The translations under genes were made by a program, and so were the position numbers. The notes under the pieces were generated by a model. That model did not search any database, was not told where the DNA came from, and saw nothing but the letters and a program-made list of their open reading frames with translations. DNA of 64,000 bases from Nageia nagi (taxonomy: Eukaryota; Pinophyta), in assembly GCA_050084985.1 (NCBI GenBank), contig JBITNC010000001.1, forward strand, positions 151,218,001 through 151,282,000, given 5' to 3'. How positions within the stretch are numbered: position 1 is the first letter of the stretch; every line of letters starts with the position of its first letter. Shown here in pieces: positions 27,101 through 38,966 of the stretch.

Positions 27101-27905
27101 ATCACCTCATGTGGATATCCCTCTACCATTACATCCACATGGAAAATATGTTATGACAACATCACCATCATCTAGTACCATTCCATCTTATTTTCAATCA
27201 TAATAAAATCAACCCCAATCATTTAATTAAGTATATCCCATGTTTATATTTACATCATTATCATCTCTTTCATTATAAAAAAATCTTGTAGCTCATCAAG
27301 CCTCTTCATAAGATGATCAAAATCAATATGATCAACATAATCAAGTTTCAAATTATTCATCAATCTATCCTATAATGATCAAATATAAGAATTAAGTATG
27401 ATTGGGGGTGGAAGAGGGAGATTCAACAACCATACATGGACCCTAAGATTTGGTAGTCAAATCATTATCTGATGAAGCTAAGTTGGTGTAATCTTGAATT
27501 CAATATGGTACCTTGCTATCTTTCAAAGTTAAGATGATGGATTTGGGTTTTTCTCACATGTAGTTAGATGTATAGAGTTGAATTTCATGGATCATCAGTG
27601 CATTTATTCCTTATGTGTCACATGATAGTATCTTGTTGTGGCAATTAGAAGTATTTCAAAAGTGGTGATAAGACTTTTTTTAACATTTTCCTTGACTATA
27701 GCAAGTTAAGGTAGCATTCATGTGTATGAGAGGGGGATCTTTTTTCAAGTACTCTGATTTGATAGACATCCCAGTGAGGTCCTCCTTTGTTATTAAATTC
27801 ACCTAGCATGAGCCCATGGATTATCATGCTCATTTATTATTAACTTTGAAAGATAGGAAAATGTTATATGTATCCTATTTCATTAATCATGTTATTCTCA
27901 GGGCA
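27101..27905 (+). other. Unassigned flank of the Gypsy insertion
   Basis: A purine-rich run (ggggtggaagagggaga, about 27406-27423) resembles a polypurine tract, but the sequence after it lacks a TG start or a partner repeat. The rest shows no reading frame I recognise. Confidence 0.35.
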
Positions 27906-27910
27906 ATGAA

Positions 27911-28585
27911 TGATCTGAATTGGATCATGTAAGATTGTCTTTCCATGAGAAATATTCATTCTAGAGGTATATGTGCTTAGAGATAGACCGAATACTAAAA
28001 TCTAGAGTTGTTTGGCATTTAGTTTTAAGCCTCTAGTGACATGCAATTTTTTTATTTTAGATCATTAACGAAATGCAACTTGATGAGTCAACAGGGGAAG
28101 TCGAAGGGACATCTACATGTTATGAAGATAAGATGATTCAATGCTTATAGCTAATATTTCTAAGCCATTTTTAGGCTTATTTAAGGGGCATGCTACTCTT
28201 TGATTCCATATGGGAGTTTTGTGAGAGTTAGGAGTTTGGGATTATAAGATTTGAAGGAAGACTAAGAGTCATTCTAGAAGTAATTGTAGTAGATTGTATT
28301 GCCATTGTGTTGATGGTATTTCTCTATATATGTAATATTATAATGTCCATAGACAATGAGAAGAGAAGACTCCAATTCCATGCTGGATTAGCCCACATTG
28401 GGTGAACTAGGGTAAATCATTTTGTTGATCTTGTTGTGTGTTTGAGATTGCTAGTTTGTGATTTACATTATGCAATTTTCAAATTTATATGCAATTTGTA
28501 TGATCTCATAATGGTGAATGTATTTTCATTCAAATCTATAAGTGAGGATTTGAGTATGCTATAAGCATCCGATGATTATAGATCA
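27911..28585 (+). repeat. 5' LTR of the Gypsy element
   Basis: Begins TGATCTGAATTGG. It shares with the 3' LTR the blocks aatgtccatagacaatgag, ggattagcccacattggg and ggtaaatca. It is about 75 bp longer because a stretch around 28225-28290 is missing from the 3' LTR. A TATA-like ctatatatg lies near 28325. Confidence 0.9.
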
Positions 28586-28587
28586 CA

Positions 28588-28599
28588 TGGTATCAGAGC
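28588..28599 (+). other. Primer-binding site, initiator-Met tRNA
   Basis: An exact TGGTATCAGAGC lies two bases after the 5' LTR end. Confidence 0.9.
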
Positions 28600-28653
28600 T
28601 TGTGTGCATAAAAATTGGGTTTGAAATTTTGGGTATTTTAAGCTACCAATGAT

Positions 28654-29640
28654 ATGCTTTTTGATGTTTGGGATGAGTGTCAAAGACTAGAGTTAATTCT
28701 AGAGGATTCTAATATTGCTCTAAGGGGAATAGTGACTGAAATGAATAATGCAGAGGAGCAACAATCTACTATTCGTACAATAATAAATGTCAATTTTTAA
28801 AGAAGATTTTTAGAAATAGAGAATCATTTGGCTCAGTTGTTAGCTACTAGAGCAAATATAAATGTCAATCAGAGATATCATGATGTAGTTGGAAGACCTG
28901 ATTCATCATCTTCATCAAATCGAGTTCCATTCAAGGTGGAGGTCAAAGTGGACATTCCTACTTTCGGAGGAGAGTTTGATATGAAAAAGGTGAACAATTG
29001 GTTGAAACAATTGGAGGTTTATTTCCAAATTCATGGTATTATAAATAATGTTGATAAAATCTCTTTTGCTACATTAAAGATGAGTGGACATGCTTTAGTT
29101 TGGTGGGAAAGCCATGTAGAAACTCTTAATCATGAACACTTGTTAGAAATATCTTCTTAGAATGAATTTAAGGAGTTGTTAAGAGATTAATTTTATCCAT
29201 TAGGATATCATAACAAACGATTGATGAAATGACAATTCTTTAGACAACAAAGAGGGAAAAATATTCAAGAATACACTATGAAATTTAGGAAACAAGCTAC
29301 TTTGCTTAGGGTTTGACTAAAAAATCCTCAAACTTTAATGAAGTACATTGAAGGTTTACATAGTCATTTGCAAAAGACTATCATGTTGTTTAATCCTACT
29401 AATCTTGATCAAGTGTGTGTGCAAGCACAATACTTAGAGGAGGATGGTAAAGCAAAGAGATAATATGATGAATCCAAAAAGGCTTATAATTCAAGGGGAG
29501 GATAAGAGAAGGGTAAATCTCAAGATAAAGGCAAAGGTAAGTAAGAAACAAACACCACTCATATTTAAAAGAAAGAAGGTGATAGTAAACATTGTATTCA
29601 TTGCGATAAACATGGTCATATTGATGATAAATCTTGAAAC
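28654..29640 (+). pseudogene. Gypsy gag
   Basis: ATG at 28654 (MLFDVWDECQRLELILED), a stop at 28798, then the same frame continues at 28828. The core reads VDIPTFGGEFDMKKVNNWL, LEVYFQIHG, SFATLKMSGHALVWWES (capsid-like Retrotrans_gag). Downstream are EFKELLRD, QFYPLGY-like and YTMKFRKQA. The zinc knuckle at 29590-29635 reads HCIHCDKHGHIDDKS; its last Cys is lost. Stops at 29158 and 29188 are explained by CAG to TAG and CAA to TAA. Confidence 0.85.
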
Positions 29641-29689
29641 TACATCCAAAATTACGTCCATATAGGCATATGAAGAAGGAGAAAACTAA

Positions 29690-30180
29690 TGTTATGGTTC
29701 TTAGATGTGAATACATTAAGGGAAGTTCAAATGTTGATAAGAAATTGAATTATTCAGCCATTCAAAAGGTTGAAGAGTCTCAAAAAATTGAAGAGAAAAG
29801 GATTCAATTATTCCACTTCAAAATCCAAATCAAGAAAACCAAAGTAGATTGTATTGTTGATCCAAGTTCTCAAGCAAATTTGATTTTCAAGACTATGGTG
29901 AGTAATTTGGAATTGGAAACTGCCAACCATCTAAATCCATATCCTTTGGGTTTGGGTGTATCGTAATGCTAGTTTACAAGTCACTATTTGTTTAAAGTAT
30001 ATTGATGAAGTTATGATTGATGTTGTTCCTTTAGACATTTGTGGTGTTATTCTTGCTAACCCTTACATGTGGGATAGATATGGTATCTATTACAGAAGAT
30101 TGAACAAATTACGATTGGTGAAACAATAAAAGCAGGAAAAGACTACCTTTGGTCATTACCAACTAGATAAAACATCTTGT
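29690..30180 (+). pseudogene. Gypsy aspartic protease region
   Basis: The active-site segment at about 29847-29885 reads VDCIVDPSSQANLI, where D-S-G of the retroviral-type protease has become D-P-S. Downstream, in shifting frames, are phrases resembling PYPLG, VPLDxCGVxxxxPYM and IKAGKDY that link protease to RT in plant Gypsy elements. Inactive by loss of the catalytic triad and by stops. Confidence 0.7.
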
Positions 30181-30419
30181 GAATATTTCTAAAAAATTTG
30201 TTCTGATCATGGTGAAAATAGGAGCATTGGTTGAGGTGAATCTCATGTTGTCAATGGCATGCAATACTGACTGTAGGTAGTTAGTGGTGTGTAACAAAGA
30301 GGAATAGATGCAAATTTTGGTTTGGAAGTTTACTAACTTATTTGTAGATCCATAAGGATTACCTCCTATGCAAGATATACAGCATCATATTTAGTTATTA
30401 CCTGATGTTTCATTTCGCA

Positions 30420-31220
30420 ACATAGCTTTGTATTGGCAATCATTTTTGGAACAAGGGAAGATAAGGAGGTAGATTTAGAAGTTGGTTGATTAAGGTGTGA
30501 TCAGACCAAGTACATCTCCATGTGGATCACCTATTATTTTGGTTCCAAAAAGGATCAAACTTGGAGAATGTGCATTAACTATAGAGCATTAAACAAAATC
30601 ACCATCAAAAATTGTTATCCTTTACCTCAGATAGATGATCTTTTGTATCAGTTGCAAGGGGTAAGATTCTTCACAAAATTGGACTTGAAGAGTGGATAAC
30701 ACTAAGTTATAATTAAGGAGGAAGATATTTGGAAGACTGATTTCAAGATAAAACAAGGCCTATTTTAACGGTTTATTTTGCCATTTGGTTTGTGCAATAC
30801 ACTAGCCACTTTTATGAGGGTAATGAATGATGTACTTCATCCATTTATTGATTCTTTTGTTATTGTATACTTGGATGACATTCTTGTTTATAGTTATACT
30901 TGGGAAGAACATGTGCATCTTAAAAAAGTTTTTCATACTTTGCATAAGGAGAAGTTGTTATTGAAACATTCAAAATGTGATTTTGGAAAAGAGTATTTGG
31001 TGTACTTGGGCCATGTTATTGGTCATGGAAAACTTAAGATAGATCCTAGTAAAGTAAGTGTTATAGTAGATTGGCCAAGGCCATCTAATGTAACTAAAGT
31101 AAGGAGTTTTTTAGGTACTGTCCAATATTTGAGAAAGTTTATTGTTGATTTTTCTCATATTTCTTCACCTTTACATGATGTAACTGAAAAGAGGCAAGTT
31201 TTCCAATGGGAAAAAAAATA
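30420..31220 (+). pseudogene. Gypsy reverse transcriptase
   Basis: Carries [19 protein letters not shown] (30497 onward, with a frame change), then the open part 30778-31220 with MPFGLCNTLATFMRVMND. The catalytic YLDDILVYS is intact at about 30870-30896. LLLKHSKCDFGKEYLVYLGH and KVRSFLGTVQYLRKFI follow. Stops and shifts upstream of 30778 disable it. Confidence 0.88.
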
Positions 31221-31259
31221 ACAAACATCTTTTGACACTTTTAAGTAAAAGATTATTAG

Positions 31260-31620
31260 TGCACTTGTGTTATCACTTCCTAATTTGCAAAAGCCATTTG
31301 AAGAGGATACTGATGCAAGTGACTATGCCATGGGATCCATTTTATTACAAGAAGGTAAATCAATTTGTTATCATTATGAAAAATTTAGTGGGGCTATTTT
31401 GAATTATCCTAGTTATGATAAGGAAATGTATGCATTAGTTCAAGCTATTAAAAAGTGGAAACATTACTTAATGGGAAAGAAAAAATCATTCATCTTGATC
31501 ATCAACCATTAAAGTATTTACAAAATCAATCAAAATTGCAACAAACTAGACATTATAGATGGATGGGTTTTCTGTAATAATTTTATCTAGTGATTAAGTA
31601 TAAGAAAGGAACACAAAATA
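31260..31620 (+). pseudogene. Gypsy RNase H
   Basis: Reads LSLPNLQKPFEEDTDASDYAM, then SYDKEMYALVQAIKKWKHYL, the usual RT-connected RNase H of Ty3/Gypsy elements. It is followed after a frame break by a degenerate DHQPLKYL-like motif near 31497. Confidence 0.75.
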
Positions 31621-31929
31621 AATTTGTTGGCATGCTTTCTAGATCACTTGTAACTATAGATTCCATGTCGTTAGCGATGTGTAGTACTAATTTTGGGCTA
31701 TTAATGGCATATAAACAAGGTCCAATGCATTCCCTCTCAGTGCTAAAATTTCTTTCTTTTCTCTTTGAGTCATTTTCAGAGGCATATGTGCATGATATTG
31801 ACTTTGGAGAGGTGTAGGAATAGTTGTCTTCATCTAGGTCCAAGTATAAAGGTTTGGATGAATTTCATTTGTAAAATGGACTTATTTATCATTTTAATGC
31901 ATTATGTGTACTTGTAAGTGAAAGGATTG

Positions 31930-33110
31930 GACTAATTACAGAAGTGCATACTTCAAATATTGTAGGATATTTTGGGGTTGGAAAGACATTGTACAATTTG
32001 CAAAAGTATGTATATTGGCCAAATATGCAAGATAAAGTTGTCAAGTACATAAGATGGTGTTCTTTGTGTTGCACTAGCAAGCCAAGTAACAAGAAATTAG
32101 GTTTGTATCATCCACTTCTAGTACCTTCACATCCATGGGAGTGTATCTCAATGGATTTTGTGGGAGGATTGCCTATGACTAAGAAAGGACATGACTATTT
32201 ATTTATTTGTTGTGAATAGATTTAGCAAGATGTGTGTTTTGATTCCATGTAAAAAGATTATAACAGGATAAGATGCTACAAATTTATTCTTTTCTCATGT
32301 TTGGGTTTATTTTGAATTGCCTAATTCCATTATTTTAGATAGAGATAGTAGATTTTTGGGCAAGTTTTGGACATGTTTGTGCGAAAAGATGGATACAAGG
32401 TTGAATACGAGTATTGTTTTTCATCCTCAAATGGATGGAGAAATTGAGGTGATGAATAGGGCAGTGGTTCAACTCTTAAGAGGTTATTATGGTAAGCATT
32501 CTAAGTATTGGGATGAACATATTGAATACATCCAACATGCATACAATAGGGCAATTCATTCTTCCATTAATAAGAGTCCTTTCGACATATGTTTTCATTA
32601 TTTACCACCTTCACCTTTTGATTATGTGTTTGTGAAGCAAAAGGATGAAGGAGATTCACTTGAGAAAGAGGAAAAGAAAGCCAAAAATTTGTTGAAAATA
32701 TTAGGCAAATTCATTTGAAAGTCCAAGACCAACTTAAGATAAGCCAAGCTAAGTACAAGATGAGACATGAAAAGCATAGAGTTGACTATAAGTTTCATGT
32801 GGGAGACCATGTTTGGTTGCATCTTAGTAAGGAGAGGTTGCAAGGACTAGCCAATAAACTGAAACCTATAAGGTATGGACCATTTGAGATTGTGGAGCAA
32901 GTGAGAATGCTTTTAGATTGGATCTTCCAGCATATATGAACATCTATTCAGTTATGAATGTTGACCATTTGAAATTATATGAGCCATATATGTTGACTAA
33001 AGATGAAGCATGTTTAGATCATATTTTTTCATCTCTTGATGACTTAGCTTCTAATACTATGGATGAACTCAAGTAGGATTCTATATTACAAAATAAGGTT
33101 AATGTACAAA
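31930..33110 (+). pseudogene. Gypsy integrase
   Basis: The zinc region reads YVYWPNMQDKVVKY then CSLCCTSK; its two His are partly lost. The core has catalytic D in SMDFVGG (about 32155), D in LDRDSRFLGKF (about 32340) and E in DGEIEVMNRAV (about 32440). The C-terminal GPY/F segment reads RYGPFEIVEQ near 32873. A tail to about 33110 may be a worn chromodomain-like segment. Two separate stops lie between the first two catalytic residues. Confidence 0.88.
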
Positions 33111-33221
33111 AAGGAGTGAGATAGAGTTGTTGGTGATTAGGAAAGCATAACAAGTGGGTGGATAGATCCAGAGTGGGTGTATCCTCATTTATGCATTTAT
33201 GAGACCAAATGCTTCTCCATT

Positions 33222-33230
33222 AGGGAGGTG
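33222..33230 (+). other. Polypurine tract of the Gypsy element
   Basis: The purine run agggaggtg immediately precedes the 3' LTR start at 33231. Confidence 0.75.
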
Positions 33231-33830
33231 TGATCCAAATTGGATCATGTCAGGTTATTTGGAGTTTAGTTATATTAGGATGACAAATTGAAATCTAGTT
33301 TGGCATTTCACAGGTGTAATTGTTGATTAGATCAATATGAATAGTGGGTAGTTTGGCCGTGGCTAATTATTAGCTTATGATGGGCACCTAGATCGTAGGG
33401 GAAGTTAAAGAGACATCAACATGTTGGGAAGATGAGATAATTTAGTGCTTGTAGCTAATATTTTCAAGGCATTTCCAATCTTATTTAAGGGGTATGCTAA
33501 TCTTTTATTTCATATGAGAGTTTTGAAAGAGTTAGTAGATTGTATTGACATTGTGTTGATGGTATTTCTCTATACATGTAATACTATAATGTCCATAGAC
33601 AATGAGAAGAGAAGGCTCAAATTCCATGTTGGATTAGCCCACATTGGGTGAACTAGGGTAAATCATTATGTTGATCTTCTTATGTGTTTGAGATTGCTAA
33701 TTTGTGATTTAAATTATGCAATTTTCAATTTTTTTCCATTTTGAATGATCTCATAATGGTGAATGTATTTTTGTTTGAATCTGTAAGTGAAGATACAAGT
33801 ATGCTATAAGCATCTAGTGATTACAAATCA
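33231..33830 (+). repeat. 3' LTR of the Gypsy element
   Basis: Begins TGATCCAAATTGG and ends ACAAATCA, followed directly by ATGAA. It is shorter than the 5' LTR by an internal deletion. The substitutions between the two date the insertion as old. Confidence 0.9.
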
Positions 33831-33839
33831 ATGAACACA

Positions 33840-35300
33840 AGGCATTTTGGACAAGGCATGATGGATGCCTTTCCTAAATTTATTTTAGTAGGTATGTGAG
33901 AATTTGGTACTTACCTTATCCTGATCATGGGAGGAGGCATCTATGGAGGTAGAAGGTATTTCATTCACCATCAATCCTGAGTTGATTTCCATAGTGATGG
34001 GTTTTCCTCTGAAAGGGGAGAAAATTATTAGAGAAAAGCATTCCTTGGCTATAGTCCAACTCTTCAAATGAACCAATGATAATTAACAGAAGATGCAAGG
34101 AGACATAAAGAGGGATTTCCTCCCTCTAAAGTGGAAGGGTACTACAACATTCATTATGTAATATTTAACTTTGGATAACTATGTTTTAATGTTGTGTAGT
34201 TTTCACTTTGCCTTCCTAAATATCTTCAAGTAGGGAAAATAGGTTACCATCCCTCTTTATTTGTTCAACTCTATATGTAAATCCATTGTAGATATGGAGG
34301 AGAAATAGGTGAGTTCAAGCCATCAAGGTTATTATGTTCTCTTTTTAACCATGTAACCATGATACAACCTATTTTGGGTATTAATTATATCGATTTTGAT
34401 GATAGTGGAAAAAATGTGAATGAAGAAAAGAATTTAGTTGAAGGGGAGGATAACGACTTTTCCCTAGATGAGGAAGAGCCTAAAATTTTATATAAAATTA
34501 AGTGTTTGGTCACTTATGGGGTGTTGGCAAGTTGTATTATTGTTTCCTCCAGAGTGATTTGAAAGAAACTAGAAGCAAAAGCATGGGTTAATCTTAGTAA
34601 GATGGAGGACCTTGTTGAGGATTTGAACCCCTCTATGTAGCTTAAAAAGAGGATATCCTTGATCTTTGAGGATACTTCTAGCATGAAGATAATGAGGATA
34701 GTTGGATCCCCTTCATAAGATATGCCTAAAGGGAGAGAGGAATACAAGGAGCTAATACATGCTTGGATTCACTCCACCAAGGTGAATTTATTTTATGCAA
34801 AACAAGTCTATGACGCATGGGTGGATGATCGTAAAGGGAAATTAAAGATTAGAGACTACCTTTTTTGGGAAGCCGTAAGAGGAATATGATAATTTTGAAT
34901 ACCTTGACCTCAAGAAAGGCTAAGGGTAAGTCCATCCCCTAGATTATATTAGACATTATTTCTATTTTTGAATGTTATTTTTTATTTATACTACTTCGAA
35001 GGTTATTTGTGGTGTTCTATTTTTGTGTTAGTTTTATAGTAGCTTTGTAGAGGGTGCTCCTAGAGACCCTCTTAGACCCTAATATTTTAAATCTTTTTGT
35101 GTTGCATGCTTTTAATATGATAAGATTGTAAAGGTTTGGGATCCTTTCAAAACCCTTATTTTTTTATCTTATATATATCAAAAAATTTAATCTTGGCATG
35201 GGGGAATATGAAATTAATGATGTCATCCTTAACATTTCTTTAGTCAAAGATATGGTAAAACTAAAATATTCTTTGATTGTCATTAGTTTAATCTTCCTAT
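33840..35300 (+). pseudogene. Retroelement-associated coding remnant, function unknown
   Basis: At 33929-34069 a frame reads MEVEGISFTINPELISIVMG then FPLKGEKIIREKHSLAIVQL. It is followed after stops by IKRDFLPLKWKG, a YLTLD phrase and FHFAFLNIFK. An acidic stretch VNEEKNLVEGEDNDFSLDEE lies near 34410-34480. The pattern resembles uncharacterised ORFs that precede gag in some large plant LTR elements. That is recollection of a family style and not a domain match. It lies upstream of, and in the same orientation as, the gag at 35.4 kb. Confidence 0.35.
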
Positions 35301-35411
35301 CAGGTCCTATTGAAAATCAAACCTTTTTTATCTAAGGGGGTCCTGATACAAGAATCATAATGAAAATCAAACAAGAATCCTAATGATAAGACTAAAACAA
35401 AATTTGATGTT

Positions 35412-37280
35412 ATGCCTAATATGATGATAAGGTTGTTGGTTAAATTAGATAAAGGGGTTATTCAGCTAGCTCAAGAAGAGAGTTCAACCAAGAGAGATTC
35501 CACTCAATTTTTATTTCATGGACCAACATTAGATCCAAGAGGAGAGAATTTCACCAGTAATAAATCTGTGTATCCATTTCCTAAGCAACCACCACCCTCA
35601 CCTAGGTCATTTAGGCCTATGTTCCTTCAAAAATGAGAAATAGATCTGAGTTTTGTAATGCCCTTGGAGCTAAACATCCTATTCTAGGAATACTAAGGAA
35701 ATGATGAAGATTTCAAGGCTTATATTACCTTCTAAAGCTACCTTGAGATCTTGGCAAAGAGAATTAGAGGAAGTCATTTGCTAGGAGGAAACTAGGAAGA
35801 AAAGAGATGTCTACATTAAAAGTTGATCTAGACGCAAGTTCTATTGTATGATGGTAATGACAAGATGGAAGCTAGGGCATGGTTATAGAAATTGCAAACA
35901 TACTTAACCCTTAGCCCTATGCTAGAAGAGGATGTTATGTAATTTGCAACCCTATACCTGGAGGTAGTTGCATATGACTAATGGTTCCATGGCCTTATCA
36001 CATAAGGCCATAATTTTTTCCATACCTTTGTAGAGTTCAATTGGAGGATCCTGGATCATTCTGATTAGAAGGATGAGGAAGAATATTTTTGAGATCTAGA
36101 ATATGTGATGTAGAAAAGCATGATGAAGGATTACATTGTAGAGTTTTGACAAATCTCTGTAGTGGTACCTAATGTTTTGAATAAGAAGGTGATATTCCTA
36201 TTCATGGAGGGTTTTCTTGAGCTATTGAGAGGCATGGTGAATGTGTTTGCTTCCACTTTGCTACAAGATGCTATCAAAAGGATGTTGACCTTGGAGCCTT
36301 CTATGATGAGATCCAAACACATCATTCAACCCAAATCTAGCATGTCTTGGCCATTACAAAAGAGTGCCTCTCACTTTGAGAGAAGTTCATCCCATTCCCA
36401 AAGGAATCAATTACCTCCAATAACCAAGAATATGGATAAAGCTACCAAAAATGATTTTAGGTAGAAGAAGTTATGCTTCTCTTGCAATAATCTTTGGGAC
36501 TTAAGTTACCATTTCCTTGGAAAATGGTAGATCCATTATGTTAAGGTGATTTTAGATGATGGGGAATTTTATATGGAGCTAGATCTAGAGGATCTATAGC
36601 ATCCATATCCAATAGATCAATATCTAATGTGATCATATCCAATATGACTAGATCTAGGACATCCACACCTAGGCACGAAGGATCCAAGTGATGACACATT
36701 GGCTATAATTTCGAGTGCATCCAAGTACTTGACCACTAGGGTGCAAGGAAAGATAATTGAAGAGAATGACATTATATTAATTAATAGTGGTAAAATCCAT
36801 AATTTCATTGATGAGGGTTTCATAACTAAGAAGAACCTCTAATTTAAAGATTTTGTTGGGTTCAAAGTGGCAAATGCGAATATATAAATTCCTCCTTGTG
36901 ATTATATGGTGGTGAAAAATATTAGAATCTAACTTGAAGATCATGTGGTGAGGATGGTTTTTATATTTTTTTAATGGGTGGAACTCCACACATGATGCTA
37001 GGAGTTTAATGGTTATATTCCTTGGGAGAAATTTACTCAAATTATCAAACATTGGAGACGAGATTCAAATCTCAAGGGTGTGAGATGACCTTGAAGGGAA
37101 TGAAGGATCATTTCCCTCAAACATCAAGTAAAATGAAGGTTGTATATAATGAGCAAAATTATATTTTATATCTAGTGAAGGACATGGGGATGATGATCTC
37201 AATATGCAACATGAGATTTCAAATTCTTGTGAGCATGAATATTATCTTGATCAAGGACATAACAAATAGACTTTTTTGAG
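35412..37280 (+). pseudogene. Second Gypsy gag-protease
   Basis: The gag core at 35848 onward reads YDGNDKMEARAW, LQTYLTLSPMLEED, FATLYLEVVAYD, then HTFVEFNWRILDH. The open stretch 36162-36464 has VPNVLNKKVIFLFMEGFLEL and ends in a basic Gln/Ser-rich tail. The zinc knuckle at 36470-36522 reads LCFSCNNLWDLSYHFLGK; the last Cys is lost. The protease at 36776-36840 reads LINSGKIHNFIDEGFITKK, where D-S-G-A is now N-S-G-K. TLKGMKDHFPQ at 37090 belongs to the linker to RT. No RT follows. Confidence 0.8.
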
Positions 37281-37479
37281 CTTTTGACATTCAATTTATA
37301 GCCCCAAAAAGGGACATCCAACTTTTGAGATACTTTGAAGGGGTATTGAGTATCAAATATGGTGATATTCAATCTTAGGAAAGGACATCCACCTTCTAGG
37401 GTATCTTTTGTACCATCTAGAAGTCTAGGGTAGCCATAGATCCTATACAAAAAGGTATGACATGAATTCTGATTTTTAT

Positions 37480-38330
37480 ATGCAATATGATAATAATTCT
37501 TTATTTTTGGGAAGTTTTTAATTTAATAAGAATGTTGGGAAGAATTAAATAATGGCATTTAGGGATACATTCCTATTGATTATTGAAATTGAACTTTTAG
37601 TGATTTGTAAGGTTACATTTCTAATGGAAATTTGGACTTAGTTTTTTATTAAGGTGATTGCAAATTTCATAACAATTGAAACTACAATATTAATGATGTT
37701 TGGGCTTGTAATCTTAATAATCTTTAAGACTACATTTTATATGAAAATTGAGCAGTTCAAGATAACAAGTTTCACCTTATTTAGGACTACAATCTTAGTA
37801 TTATCTACTGCTAAAATTTTGATGTCTTGGGAAACATTACTAATGTTATATATTATTGCATATACTACATTATGAACTAAATTTTGGGTATGATTTTCGA
37901 CTATACTTTTGAAGATATTTGGGGTAGAATTTCTAATGATACTTAGGATTACACTTTTGATGATGACTGTTGATTCATTTTCTATGTTTTGGACATTATT
38001 TCTAATGATTCTACTACTGCATTTCTAATAATGTGTTGGGTTGTACTTTTCATAATGCATCAAATCATGTTTGGTGACGTATTGGAGATTATAAAGGCTA
38101 CATTTATATTGATTTAGAATGTATTTATTGTAGCATTTAGAGTTATAGGTCTAAGTATGATTAGAGTTGCAATTATGATGTTTGGGATGACATTTAGGGT
38201 TGCAAACATATGGTTTGGGGATACCATAGTGATGTTGATGATGGTATTATTTTTCACATATTTTGGAACTATTGTGTTGGGTGTATCTCATCCTTTGCTA
38301 AAAAACATCTTGATTAGATACATTTTAATA
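37480..38330 (+). repeat. Degenerate short-period repeat region
   Basis: Variants of ttaggattacatttctaatgat and tttgggatgac recur many times with irregular spacing, as in a very worn minisatellite. Open frames here (for example 37654-37875) are low-complexity consequences. Period and copy number cannot be fixed by eye. Confidence 0.45.
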
Positions 38331-38961
38331 CAAGTGAAGAATGAATGCCTTATACTAATCCAAAAGGGTTAAAATTTTCTAATGGTTCCAAGAATACGCA
38401 AAACAAATTTGTAAATAAAAATTTATGAGCTCCATAAGTTTACTATTTTTTGTAGGAATACAACTATATTTTTCAAGTGGATACATTTGGATAAAATGTA
38501 AATGGGTGATTTTAGCCCATGGGTTTTATGCCAATGGTATTATAATACTACTATGTGGTTTTAGGATGGATTTATCCAATAAATCGAGTAGTATGGGATA
38601 CATCAAGAATCCTTTGGATCAATGCATTTACCTTAGGTTGGGAATGGAAGAGCATGATGGAGTATCCTGGAGAGGATCAAGTGTGGACAAAGGTTAGGAA
38701 TGGCACACAATGATAGTGTGTGGTTTATGCTGGTATTGAGATGAAAAATCATACTATGTGTGAGCATCCTATGTGTGGGAGACATGGTATGTGGATCTTA
38801 ATACACATATGGACATTATATGCATGTTGCAGTAGATGCATAAATCCCATGTCCTAGGAATGAGAGTACATATTATATCATGTATCACGGATTGTGGTAT
38901 ACTAGTTGATTCACAGAGTTTGTATGCCTTAGTATATGTATCATGGTTCGCGAGGTATGGT
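38331..38961. other. Unassigned flank of the gag-only element
   Basis: No recognised coding or repeat partner. The part 38690-38960 is rich in gtgtg, tatgt and catgt-like words. Confidence 0.35.
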
Positions 38962-38966
38962 ATAGT

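Larger units (their letters stand above)
27911..33830 (+). mobile_element. Complete but inactivated Gypsy retrotransposon
   Basis: A 5.9-kb unit flanked by perfect 5-bp duplications ATGAA (27906-27910, 33831-33835). LTRs are 27911-28585 and 33231-33830. The primer-binding site TGGTATCAGAGC lies at 28588-28599. A polypurine tract (ttagggaggtg) ends at 33230. The order gag, protease, RT, RNase H, integrase is the Gypsy order. In-frame stops occur in every domain, so no product can be made. The protease-RT linker and C-terminal integrase wording resemble plant Gypsy elements with a modified chromodomain-like tail, but that tail is too decayed to be sure. Confidence 0.92.

Noticed and set aside
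27406-27423. ggggtggaagagggaga as a polypurine tract
   Set aside because: The sequence after it does not start TG and has no partner copy.
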